Below, piece after piece: positions 21,754 through 29,094 of a stretch of 38,391 nucleotides of DNA. This DNA comes from an uncultured Ruminococcus sp. (GTDB lineage: Bacteria; Bacillota; Clostridia; Oscillospirales; Ruminococcaceae), in NCBI GenBank assembly GCA_902781565.1, contig CACZJT010000004.1:1-38391 (forward strand), given 5' to 3'. Within the stretch, counting starts at the first letter, position 1; each line of letters starts with the position of its first letter. Under the pieces are notes generated by a model, which was not told where the DNA came from, made no database searches, and was given only the letters and a program-made list of their open reading frames with translations. The translations under genes and the position numbers were made by a program.

Positions 21754-24564
21754 TCAGTCCTTGTTCTTCCTCTTTACGACCACGATAGCCGCACAGCTCA
21801 GAAGAAGCAGTGCGCCGCTTACGGTCTTGGCGCCCGCGCCCGTGTTGGCTACCGCAGAGCCGCCGCTTACGGAAGCATTGGCCGCTGCTGTGCTCGTGCT
21901 GCTGCCCGAGCTGCTCGAAGCGGAAGTCTCCACCGCCTTGTATTCGTAGGAGGAGGTGCTTCTCCTTGCCCTGTTGGGGTTCGCGTTCACGGGCAGAGCC
22001 GCATAGTCTGCATAGCCGTAGTCGATGGGGGAGGGAGCTTCGGAGGAGCTTTCGGCTTCGGAGGAGCTTTCGGATTCAGACACCGATGAGCTTTCGGGAA
22101 CGCTCGAGGACTCTGCGGCTTCCGAGGAGCTGTCCGGGGTGCTCGAGGACTCGGTCTCGCTCGAAGACCCGGCTTCGCTTGAAGACTCGGCTTCGCTCGA
22201 ACTGCTTTCGGGCTCTTCTTCCTTTGCGGTGTAGACCGTTTTCAGCTTGCCCAGGATGTAATTGTCGCAGGACAGCTCCACGGTGTATTCGGTGCCGTCA
22301 ACGGGCTCGCCGAATGTGGCTGTAGTGCCTGCGGCATTGGTAACACTTCCCGCAGCGATCGTTATAACTCCGTCCTTTACCTCAACGAAGATCGGGTCTA
22401 TGTCATCATCGGCGGGATCGACAACGAGGGGAGTGATGTAGGTGTACTCGGCGTTCCTGCCGCCCGTGGTGTAGTATACCTTCGCGGTGACGTTCTGTGC
22501 GTCCTCGGGCAGACCGCTCACCTTTACAGCTCCGCTCCCGTCAAACTCCGCGGACATCTCGCCCCTGTAGACCTGCGTGATGTCGAGGTCGGTCTTGTAT
22601 TCGTAAACATAATTCTTATATGCGGGAACTTCTCCGTCAGTGAGGTCTGTGTCCTTTTCGGAGCAGTAGTAGGTGATACCCGTCAGCTTCTTGCCGTCGA
22701 GACCGTCCGTGACCGCTACCTTCCATGCGATCTGGTTGAAAGCCCATATCTGGTCGAGGTGATACAGCCCGCGAACCGTTCCGTCTTCGGCGGTGAGGAT
22801 AACGGCGTTCACGATCTTGTCGGAGGCTGCCTCGGCTTCGCCGACGTTCAGCTGGACATCGCCCCAGTTGGTGCCGTAGGAAGCGGTAACATCAATGCTC
22901 TTCGATACCGCGGGCTTGCTCTCGCCGAGCTTCAGCTCGCCGTTTTCAAGCACAAGGTAATTGTCGGGAACGCTGTCGAGCAGATAGAAAGAATAGTCGG
23001 GGGCTTCGGTAAGTGTCTGATATCCCGCGAGGGTGTTGGAGCTTACCTTCCCGTGAGCCGCCGTTGCGGTGGTGAGCTTCGCACTGTCTATGACCTGAGT
23101 GCCACCCAGGGCTTCCACGGCTTCAATGCTGTCAGCCTTGACCGCCCAGATAACGCCTTTCAGCTTGGCGCCGTTCTCGCCGCCGACAGCCGTCAAAGCG
23201 CCCTCGGCGTTCGTGGCCGCCGTAACGCCCGAATGGAACGCGCCGCCAGCCTTGCCGTAGTTGCCGACCTTGTTGGTGGCGGAGGAAACCGCGTCAACGT
23301 CCGCGGATACCGCGCTGTTCACGGGATAGAACTTGTCGTAAGGAACGTTCATCAGCACATAGCCGTTGAACTGCTGAGCTTCGTCCGCGCTGTAAGTCAC
23401 GGTGAACTTGCTCAAGATATAGTTGTCGCAGGAAAGCTCCACGGTGTATACCGTGCCGTCAACTGGTGTGCCGTATTCGGCTGTGGTGCCCGCGGCGTTG
23501 GTGACGCTTCCCGCCGAAATAGCGATCTTGCCATTTGTCACCTCGACATTCACGGGGTCGATGTCATCATCCTTCGGATCGACCGCCAGGGGAGTGAGGT
23601 AGGTGAGGACCGCGTTCCTGCCGCCCGTGGTGTGGTATACCTTGGCGGTGACGTTCTCGGCGTCGGCGGGGATACCGTTCACTATGAGCGCCTTATCGTT
23701 CCTAAACTGACCGCTCACCTCGCCCTTATATACCTGCGTGATGTCGAGGTCTATGCTGTAATCATAGACGTAATTCTTATACTCGGGAACGGTGCTGTCG
23801 GAGAGGTCGGTGTCCTTCTCGGAGCAGTAGTAGCGTATACCCGTCAGCTTCTTGCCGTCAAGCCCCTGTGTCACCGCGACCTTCCAGGCGATCTGATTGA
23901 AAGCCCATATCTGGTCGAGGTGATACAGTCCGCGAACCGTTCCGTCTTCGGCGGTGAGGATAACGGCGTTCACGATCTTGTCGGAGGCTTCCTCGGCTTC
24001 GCCGACGTTCAGCTGAACATCGCCCCAGTTCGTGCCGTAGGCAGCCGAAACGTCTATTGAAGCGCTCTCGGCTGTCTCTGTTCCCGATGTCACCTTGCCG
24101 TCCTTGAGGGTCAGGTAATTGTCGGGAGCCTTGTCCAGCACATAGTAAGAATAAGCAGGGGCTTCGGTAAGGGTCTGATAGCCTCCGAGGGTGTTGGAGC
24201 TTACCTTCCCGTGAGCCGCCGTCGCGGTGGTGACAGCCGAGAGGTCTGTTATCTCATCGCCGCCCAGAGCCTTGATATCATCGAGGGAATCAGCCTTGAC
24301 CGCCCAGATAACGCCCTGAACCTTCGAGCCGTTCTCGCCGCCCACAGCCGTTACAGCGCCCTCGCTGTCCGTGCCTGCGGTCACGCCCGAGTGGAACGCA
24401 CCGCCCGCCTTGCCGTAGTTGCCCGTCTTGTTAGTGGCGGAGGAGACCGCGTCAACGTCGCCTATCTCCGCAGAGTTAGCGGAGTAGAACTCGCTGTAGG
24501 GAATGTTCAGCAGGACGTAGCTCCCGCCGTCGGTCTGCGCTCCGTCGTCAGCCAGTGCATTCAC
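21754..24564 (-). CDS. Surface-anchored protein with two Tp47-domain-C-like repeats; lacks a normal start codon
   Basis: 936 residues from a GTG at 24564. Two repeats of about 387 residues each start with YVL(L/M)N(I/V)PY..FY and contain VDAVSSATNK, GAFHSGVTA and AEDGTVRGLYHLDQIWAFN. They resemble the Tp47 (penicillin-binding) domain C of clostridial surface proteins. A Ser/Glu-rich spacer (SSSEAESSSE type) precedes a C-terminal membrane helix ending in KRKNKD. There is no LPxTG. Upstream in the same frame lies a clear signal-peptide core and cleavage site (ALALLTAASSLAVNALA, then DDG), but no ATG, GTG or TTG precedes it before the TAA at 24667-24669. The gene either starts at an unusual codon or is damaged. 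Function unknown. Confidence 0.75.
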   Translation of the reverse strand: MNALADDGAQTDGGSYVLLNIPYSEFYSANSAEIGDVDAVSSATNKTGNYGKAGGAFHSGVTAGTDSEGAVTAVGGENGSKVQGVIWAVKADSLDDIKALGGDEITDLSAVTTATAAHGKVSSNTLGGYQTLTEAPAYSYYVLDKAPDNYLTLKDGKVTSGTETAESASIDVSAAYGTNWGDVQLNVGEAEEASDKIVNAVILTAEDGTVRGLYHLDQIWAFNQIAWKVAVTQGLDGKKLTGIRYYCSEKDTDLSDSTVPEYKNYVYDYSIDLDITQVYKGEVSGQFRNDKALIVNGIPADAENVTAKVYHTTGGRNAVLTYLTPLAVDPKDDDIDPVNVEVTNGKIAISAGSVTNAAGTTAEYGTPVDGTVYTVELSCDNYILSKFTVTYSADEAQQFNGYVLMNVPYDKFYPVNSAVSADVDAVSSATNKVGNYGKAGGAFHSGVTAATNAEGALTAVGGENGAKLKGVIWAVKADSIEAVEALGGTQVIDSAKLTTATAAHGKVSSNTLAGYQTLTEAPDYSFYLLDSVPDNYLVLENGELKLGESKPAVSKSIDVTASYGTNWGDVQLNVGEAEAASDKIVNAVILTAEDGTVRGLYHLDQIWAFNQIAWKVAVTDGLDGKKLTGITYYCSEKDTDLTDGEVPAYKNYVYEYKTDLDITQVYRGEMSAEFDGSGAVKVSGLPEDAQNVTAKVYYTTGGRNAEYTYITPLVVDPADDDIDPIFVEVKDGVITIAAGSVTNAAGTTATFGEPVDGTEYTVELSCDNYILGKLKTVYTAKEEEPESSSSEAESSSEAGSSSETESSSTPDSSSEAAESSSVPESSSVSESESSSEAESSSEAPSPIDYGYADYAALPVNANPNRARRSTSSYEYKAVETSASSSSGSSTSTAAANASVSGGSAVANTGAGAKTVSGALLLLSCAAIVVVKRKNKD

Positions 24565-24635
24565 AGCCAGCGAGCTTGCCGCAGTCAGCAGTGCGAGCGC
24601 CGCCGCCGCATTTTGGAAAGCGGGTCTGCCAAATG

Positions 24636-24653
24636 GGTTAGCTTTAGCTAACC
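24636..24653. promoter_or_regulatory. Operator palindrome just downstream of the surface-protein promoter
   Basis: GGTTAGCT-TT-AGCTAACC is a perfect 8-bp-arm palindrome beginning 12 bp after the -10 box of the minus promoter (24666-24694), overlapping the start of transcription. A near-copy lies in the same position relative to the divergent promoter (24832-24851). This placement fits a repressor site. The GGTTAG/CTAACC arms recall the half-sites of DtxR/IdeR-type iron boxes, though the spacing here is larger. Confidence 0.7.
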
Positions 24654-24665
24654 ATAGATATAAAT

Positions 24666-24694
24666 ATTATACCGTTTTCCTATGGATTTGTCAA
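24666..24694 (-). promoter_or_regulatory. Consensus promoter for the surface-protein gene
   Basis: On the minus strand TTGACA (24689-24694), a 17-bp spacer and TATAAT (24666-24671). The transcript would start near 24659, only a few bases before the operator palindrome, and would have no visible ribosome binding site before the signal-peptide codons. A TTCACA-N9-TGTGAA palindrome (24704-24724) lies just upstream of the -35 box and could be a second regulator site. Confidence 0.8.
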
Positions 24695-24772
24695 TATATA
24701 TTTTTCACAAATCAAAACTGTGAATAATAGTCAAATCTATCACAAAATGCTCACACGGTATCGTCAATATTA

Positions 24773-24792
24773 ACCGAATGTAAAAATTCGGT
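24773..24792. promoter_or_regulatory. ACCGAAT/ATTCGGT inverted repeat between divergent promoters
   Basis: ACCGAAT (24773-24779) and ATTCGGT (24786-24792) form a 7-bp-arm inverted repeat with a 6-base loop, ending 8 bp upstream of the -35 box of the rightward promoter. It may be an activator site or a remnant of another element. The function is not determined. Confidence 0.35.
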
Positions 24793-24800
24793 GACGCCGA

Positions 24801-24829
24801 TTGACTTTTCAGATATTATTTGTTATACT
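24801..24829 (+). promoter_or_regulatory. Divergent promoter for the ferric-reductase-like remnant
   Basis: TTGACT (24801-24806), 17 bp, TATACT (24824-24829). The operator palindrome 24832-24851 follows directly. It drives the ORF at 24871, whose ATG has GGAGG 7 bp upstream. Confidence 0.75.
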
Positions 24830-24831
24830 AT

Positions 24832-24851
24832 CAGTTAGCTTTATCTAACTG
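24832..24851. promoter_or_regulatory. Operator palindrome of the rightward promoter
   Basis: CAGTTAGCT-TT-ATCTAACTG: nine-base arms with one mismatch, overlapping the expected transcription start. The core GTTAGCTTTATCTAAC differs from that of the leftward operator (GTTAGCTTTAGCTAAC, inside 24636-24653) at one position, so one regulator probably controls both divergent genes. Confidence 0.7.
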
Positions 24852-24870
24852 TATTTTGCGGAGGTATATC

Positions 24871-25095
24871 ATGCTGTTTATCATAGCTTTAGTCATCGCA
24901 GTCCTGTTCTCCCTGAGCTGTGCGGGGGCGCTCAGGAAACACCCGACACCCTTCTACATCGGCGGGGCTGTGCTTTCTGCGGCGGTCTATGCGCTGTCGC
25001 TTATGCACATAGAAACGCCATTTGTGCGGGAATACCTGCTCAATATCGTAACCCCGCCAAATAGTAACTCAACCCACCGCAGCCATATTCGATAA
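24871..25095 (+). pseudogene. 5' remnant of a ferric-reductase-like transmembrane gene
   Basis: 74 codons from an ATG with a strong GGAGG. The start (MLFIIALVIAVLFSLSCAG) is a membrane helix, followed by ALRKHPTPFYIGGAVLSAA, a second helix, and FVREYLLNIV. From memory of the family, this is how clostridial ferric-reductase-like membrane proteins begin; the next residues there run into further helices with haem-ligand His. Here it instead continues with an unrelated TPPNSNSTHRSHIR and stops. I read it as truncated near 25060 by the low-GC acetyltransferase cassette. The missing C-terminal part may be the FMN-binding ORF at 25808-26605. A genuine 74-residue membrane protein is the alternative. 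Confidence 0.55.
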
Positions 25096-25136
25096 AAAGC
25101 AAAGGTTCAGCGACCTATCAAAGCCGCTGAACCTTT
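25093..25136 (-). terminator. Terminator of the acetyltransferase gene
   Basis: AAAGGTTCAGCG (25101-25112) pairs perfectly with CGCTGAACCTTT (25125-25136). On the minus strand the hairpin is followed by GCTTTTTATC, the T-tract of an intrinsic terminator. It lies about 25 bp beyond the acetyltransferase stop codon and can also stop rightward transcription from 24829. Confidence 0.8.
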
Positions 25137-25160
25137 AACATTATGTAGAAGTAATAACAC

Positions 25161-25721
25161 TTAATTATGAGCTCTTTCCCATTCCTCTCTCAAAATAGCA
25201 TACTGATATTTATCACACCATTGATGATTTAATGCACTATTCCCTTGATATAACTTTACAAAATGTGCTTCTCTGCGCATTCCTATCTTTTCCATAATTC
25301 TGTATGATCCTATATTCAGCGTGTTGCAATCGGCTATAACTCTTCTAAGTTTGAGAACGTCAAAAGCAAGTCTCAATAAGGTATTTCCTATTTCAGTTCC
25401 ATATCCCTGCTCCCAATAGTTGCGATGCAATTCCCAAGCTAATCCAGCCGGATCTTTATCTGTAAAATACAGTTCGCAAGACCCAATCAGTTCGCTGGTG
25501 TCTTTCAGTTCAACAGCATATCTGAAATTGACACACGGATTTTCTTCGGCACATTTTATTGCCCAATCAAGATAATCGTGAGCTTCTTTTTCATTTTTGG
25601 GTTCACTTGAACGATACTTCATATTTTCAAGATTACTCAACCAATCGTAAACAACCGGAAAATCACCTTGTCTGAATTTTCTGAAATTCAGCCTTTCTGA
25701 TTGTAACTCAATGTATTCCAT
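25161..25721 (-). CDS. GNAT-family N-acetyltransferase (RimJ/RimL-like)
   Basis: Encodes 186 residues. The GNAT fold is visible: SERLNFRKFRQGDFPVVYDWL at the start, GSCELYF beta strand, the acetyl-CoA loop WEQGYGTEIGNTLLRLAF (Q/R-x-x-G-x-G/A) and CNTLNIGSYRIMEKIGM near the end. RimJ/RimL-like enzymes acetylate protein N-termini, drugs or small molecules, and the substrate here is unknown. The gene is clearly more AT-rich than its neighbours and has its own promoter (25772-25800), ribosome binding site (TAGGAG) and terminator (25101-25136), so it looks like a transferred self-contained cassette. Confidence 0.85.
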   Translation of the reverse strand: MEYIELQSERLNFRKFRQGDFPVVYDWLSNLENMKYRSSEPKNEKEAHDYLDWAIKCAEENPCVNFRYAVELKDTSELIGSCELYFTDKDPAGLAWELHRNYWEQGYGTEIGNTLLRLAFDVLKLRRVIADCNTLNIGSYRIMEKIGMRREAHFVKLYQGNSALNHQWCDKYQYAILREEWERAHN

Positions 25722-25771
25722 AATAATTCTCCTAGAAGATAATAAAACTACTAAGCCAAACCTTATGATAC

Positions 25772-25800
25772 ATTATAACATAGACAGCCGCGAAAGTCAA
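25772..25800 (-). promoter_or_regulatory. Promoter of the acetyltransferase gene
   Basis: On the minus strand TTGACT (25795-25800), 17 bp, TATAAT (25772-25777). It marks the right edge of the low-GC cassette; the Ser/Thr-rich FMN-binding reading frame opens within 10 bp to its right. Confidence 0.8.
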
Positions 25801-25807
25801 TTTATAA

Positions 25808-26605
25808 CAAACGTCATTTTACACAATATTATCATCGTCATCAACACCCCAAAACATCTCCACCGCCCCCGTTTCCTCACGCAGCGAGGACAGCTCCTCC
25901 CGCGAGCCTGCGGTAACGCCGATTTCATCATCGACAAGCAGCACCACTTCCGTGAGCAGGTCGGCTTCCTCCGTGCGGACAGACAGCTCGTCTTCATCGG
26001 CTGACAGCAGCTCTGTTTCCGACAGCAGCCGTTCGGACAGCAGCATCTCCGACACCTCATCTGCGGCGGAAACGACCACTTCCATCACCACAGCGACCGT
26101 TCCCGAAACGACCCCCGCGCCCGAGCAGACCTCGGTAGCCGCCGCGACGCAGCAGGAAGTTCAGACTGCCGCCCCCGAAACTCAGGCGGTGCAGACTGCC
26201 GCTCCCGAGACGACGCCTGCTCCGGAGACTACCACCGCTCCTCCCGAAACGACGACAACAACGACCACCACTACCACAGCTCCGCCTGCCGAGACTGCGA
26301 CCACTGCTATCGAGACCGAGCCCGAACCCGAAAAAATCTACAATGACGGTGAATACACCGATTCGGCTTATGGCTATGACGGCTATATCCATGTTACCAT
26401 TACCATAGAAAATGACAGGATAACGGGCTTCGAGGCTTACACAGACGAGGAGGAGCAGGAGTATTTCAACATGGCTTACGCCGAAATGGGTCAGGACATC
26501 ATCGACAGCAATTCTGCCGATGTGGACGCTGTTTCGGGGGCTACCTACAGCTCCGAGGCTATCAAGAAGGCAGTCGAGAAGTGCCTTGAACAGGCGAAAA
26601 GATAA
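25808..26605 (+). pseudogene. FMN-binding domain protein, N-terminus missing (3' remnant)
   Basis: The frame is open from just after a stop at 25805-25807 to 26605, but the first possible start is a GTG at 25952 with no ribosome binding site, already deep inside a low-complexity region. The translated sequence upstream of that GTG is equally Ser/Thr-rich, so the true protein began further left. After a Ser, then Thr/Pro/Ala-rich linker of about 170 residues, an FMN-binding domain follows: YTDSAYGYDGYIHVTITIE...SADVDAVSGATYSS, with the SGAT motif where FMN is covalently attached to Thr in NqrC/RnfG-type domains. No signal peptide or membrane anchor remains. The linker and domain fit the extracytoplasmic tail of a ferric-reductase-like membrane protein. 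Confidence 0.65.
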
Positions 26606-26764
26606 TACTAATCCCTAAAAGAACAGCAGACAAATCTCGGCACTGACGGCTCATCACTCGTCGTCAAGCTCCCTTGCGGGGCGACAGCCCAACTGCGGTC
26701 GCTTTCCTTGATTGCTGAGCCGTCAGCACCGATCTTTGTCTACTAACCTTTTAGGAATTAGTAT
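26605..26764. mobile_element. MITE-like element with about 48-bp inverted ends
   Basis: ATACTAATCCCTAAAAG (26605-26621) is inverted at 26748-26764 (one mismatch), and the inverted similarity continues inward for about 48 bp, including GACAAA, TCGG and CTGACGGCTCA. No protein is encoded in the roughly 60-bp centre. It begins at the stop codon of the FMN-binding ORF. As RNA it would form a very long hairpin, but it lacks a T-tract, so a mobile element fits better than a terminator. It belongs to a different family from the elements at 14225 and 17759. Confidence 0.65.
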
Positions 26765-26780
26765 CACATCCAACCAAGCT

Positions 26781-26818
26781 AAGTGCTGTCACGCGGTAAA
26801 CGTGACAGCACTTTTCGT
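26781..26818 (+). terminator. Strong intrinsic terminator
   Basis: AAGTGCTGTCACG (26781-26793) pairs perfectly with CGTGACAGCACTT (26801-26813), followed by TTTTCGTT. It isolates the galactoside operon from rightward transcription of the FMN-binding remnant. Confidence 0.85.
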
Positions 26819-26865
26819 TATGTGATGATCTCTCTTGCTTCGATGTATTTATCCCGTATTTATAT

Positions 26866-26880
26866 TATAGCAATCCAAGA
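26866..26880. repeat. Solo end of the 14225-type MITE
   Basis: TATAGCAATCCAAGA is identical to the first 15 bases of the element at 14225. No matching inverted end occurs nearby, so this is a partial copy or a remnant, about 50 bp upstream of the tetR-like promoter. Confidence 0.5.
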
Positions 26881-26929
26881 GCTTTGAAAAAACAAATGTG
26901 AACAGAAAGAAAACAATTTGTCAGACCTC

Positions 26930-26958
26930 TTGACAGGGGAAGAAAAAAGTGATAGACT
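26930..26958 (+). promoter_or_regulatory. Promoter of the TetR-galactoside operon
   Basis: TTGACA (26930-26935), 17 bp, TAGACT (26953-26958). The -10 box lies inside the first operator palindrome, so repressor binding would directly block polymerase. Confidence 0.75.
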
Positions 26959-27008
26959 ATCTATCAGGAGATAGTCATACTATCAAAAGATAGTTCGACT
27001 ATCGGTCG
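26951..27008. promoter_or_regulatory. Operator cluster of ACTATC/GATAGT half-sites
   Basis: Five half-sites alternate in orientation within about 50 bp: GACTATCT (26955-26962) with AGATAGTC (26969-26976), ACTATC (26979-26984) with GATAGT (26989-26994), and a further ACTATC at 26998-27003 inside CGAC-TATCG-GTCG (26996-27008). They span the -10 box and the leader before the regulator gene, which fits autorepression by the TetR-type protein encoded next. Confidence 0.75.
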
Positions 27009-27030
27009 AGTACCCGACGGGAGGGAGCTT

Positions 27031-27705
27031 ATGGAAAAGGATATACAGAACGAGTTCTCGGCGGAGAGCCTTAAAGCCAAGCGGATAAACAGCGCTCTCG
27101 CGGCAGGTGCGGAGCTTTTCCTCGAAAAGGGCATAGAGAGCGTCAAGATGACCGACATCGCCGAGGCGAGCGGTATTGGCGTGGCGACCCTTTACAGATA
27201 CTTCGGCACCAAGACCCGCATAGCCGCCGACGTGATGACCTTCCTCTGGAACGACCTCCGGAGCCTTTACGCGGGGGTGTTCGATTCGGAGGTCTTTAAG
27301 GCGCAGAGCGGTTTGAAACAGCTCTCCGACCTTATGCAGATGTTCGTGGTGCTGTACCGCAATCACAAGAGCTTCATGCGGCTTCTTGGGGAGTTTGACA
27401 GGTTCGTGATCTCCGAAGGCTTGCCGAAGGAGGAGCTTGCCGAGTACGAAAGCTCGGTGATAGACTTCTATCCCGTCCTCGAAAGGGCATACAAGACGGG
27501 CTGTGAGGACGGCTCGGTGCGCGGTGATGTGGACTTTCGGCTGTTCTATATGACTTTCGCCCACGCCCTTACCGAGATGTGCAAGAAGTTCATAAACGGC
27601 GAGATACTCCCCTCCGATGACTTCTCCTGTGCCGAACGGGAGCTGGAGCTTCTCATAGAAACAGCCGTTGCTTACGTCAAAAACAATAGGGATCGGGAGG
27701 TCTGA
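27031..27705 (+). CDS. TetR/AcrR-family transcriptional regulator
   Basis: Encodes 224 residues. The N-terminal helix-turn-helix reads INSALAAGAELFLEKGIESVKMTDIAEASGIGVATLYRYFGTKTRIA (about residues 18-64), the classic TetR DNA-binding domain. The remaining helices form the ligand-binding and dimer domain. GGGAGGGAG precedes the ATG. It starts the operon that continues with a sugar symporter and alpha-galactosidase and lies directly behind a palindromic operator cluster. It therefore probably represses this operon until a galactoside or metabolite binds. The ligand is inferred only. Confidence 0.88.
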   Translation: MEKDIQNEFSAESLKAKRINSALAAGAELFLEKGIESVKMTDIAEASGIGVATLYRYFGTKTRIAADVMTFLWNDLRSLYAGVFDSEVFKAQSGLKQLSDLMQMFVVLYRNHKSFMRLLGEFDRFVISEGLPKEELAEYESSVIDFYPVLERAYKTGCEDGSVRGDVDFRLFYMTFAHALTEMCKKFINGEILPSDDFSCAERELELLIETAVAYVKNNRDREV

Positions 27706-27708
27706 GAT

Positions 27709-29094
27709 ATGGAAAAGAAAGTTGCTTCAAACAAGGTTCTTTGGATATTCGCCATAGGTCAGCTGGGCTGGTCTATGCTTTCGGGCATAATCTCAAACTG
27801 GCTGGTATTCTTCTATCAGCCCAGCGCCGATGAGATCGCGAACGGTCAGACCGTGTTTATCCCCCAGGGGACGTTCATCGGGCTTACCGTCATAGGGCTC
27901 ATAACCGCCTTCGGACGCATTTTCGACGCGGTGACAGACCCGCTCATCGCGGGCAAGTCCGACGGCTTGAAGCACAGGCTCGGACGGCGCATACCCTTCA
28001 TGCGCGGCGCGGCTGTGCCCTTCGGCATCGTGACGGTGCTGATCTTCTGCTCTCCCGTTGCGGATACGAGCAGGACGAACGCGGTGGTGCTGTTCGTGTG
28101 CGCCATGATCTTCTACCTCTGCATGACCGCCTACTGTACTCCCTATAACGCCCTTATCCCCGAACTCGGCAGGACGCAGAACGCCCGCATAAACCTCTCC
28201 ACCTTCATCTCCGTGACCTACTTCTTCGGCACGGCGGCGGCGTACCTCGTCCCCAATATCGCGGGAGCCTTCTCCTCTATGGGCTATGCCGCGAGCTACA
28301 GAGTGACCATCGGCATACTCGCCTGCGTTGCGGTCGTATGTATGCTGGTGCCCGCGTTCCTCATCGACGAGAACGCCTATGCCGACACCACGCCCTCAAA
28401 GACCCCCGCTTTCAAGTCGCTGGCGGCTACCTTCAAAAACAAGGACTTCCGCCTGTTCGTGGCTTCGGATATACTCTACTGGATAGCACTGACCCTTTTC
28501 CAGACGGGGCTCTCATTCTACATCACGGTGCTCATGGGTCTTGAATCTAAGATGACCTTCCCGCTGTTTGCGATAATGACCGTCATGTCCCTCGTGTTCT
28601 ATGCCCCCGTGAACATCTTAGCCAAGCGGCTAGGCAAGAAGAAGCTCATCTCCTTTGCGTTCATGTTCTTCGCCGCGACCTTCCTCGTGACGGCTTTCGC
28701 GGGACTAACGCCCATACCCGGCTTTGCCTACGGCGTAATGATAGCGGTGCTGGCAGCTGTTCCCATGGCGATACTCGGCATACTGCCGCAGGCAGTCGTA
28801 GCCGATATCTCCGAAGCCGACAAGCTGGAAACGGGCGAGAGCAGGCAGGGTATGTTCTACGCCGCAAGGACTTTCGCATTCAAAATGGGACAGTCCGCGG
28901 CAATGCTCCTCTTTACGAGCATAGCCACCATAAACCGCGATATCCCGAGAGGGGAGTCGGGCTTCGGTCTCGGCTACAGGCTCACCGCTGTAATAGCGGC
29001 GGTGCTGTGCCTTGCGGGAGGACTGGTGTTCTTCGGCTACAATGAGAAAAAGGTCATCGCCCGCATAGGCGGCAATAACTCTGAGGAGGAATGA
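27709..29094 (+). CDS. GPH-family (MFS_2) sugar:cation symporter
   Basis: Encodes 461 residues with about 12 membrane helices. GRIFDAVTDPLIAGKSDGLKHRLGRRIPFM is the signature of the glycoside-pentoside-hexuronide:cation symporters (MelB/XynB-like), whose Asp residues bind the coupling cation and sugar. The gene starts 3 bp after the regulator stops, and the alpha-galactosidase ATG overlaps its stop by 4 bp, so the symporter most likely imports alpha-galactosides such as melibiose or short galacto-oligosaccharides. The substrate is inferred from context. Confidence 0.88.
   Translation: MEKKVASNKVLWIFAIGQLGWSMLSGIISNWLVFFYQPSADEIANGQTVFIPQGTFIGLTVIGLITAFGRIFDAVTDPLIAGKSDGLKHRLGRRIPFMRGAAVPFGIVTVLIFCSPVADTSRTNAVVLFVCAMIFYLCMTAYCTPYNALIPELGRTQNARINLSTFISVTYFFGTAAAYLVPNIAGAFSSMGYAASYRVTIGILACVAVVCMLVPAFLIDENAYADTTPSKTPAFKSLAATFKNKDFRLFVASDILYWIALTLFQTGLSFYITVLMGLESKMTFPLFAIMTVMSLVFYAPVNILAKRLGKKKLISFAFMFFAATFLVTAFAGLTPIPGFAYGVMIAVLAAVPMAILGILPQAVVADISEADKLETGESRQGMFYAARTFAFKMGQSAAMLLFTSIATINRDIPRGESGFGLGYRLTAVIAAVLCLAGGLVFFGYNEKKVIARIGGNNSEEE

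Noticed and set aside
22759-24060. 433-codon plus-strand frame opposite the surface-protein gene
   Set aside because: It mirrors the duplicated repeats on the other strand and has no start signal or recognisable domain.
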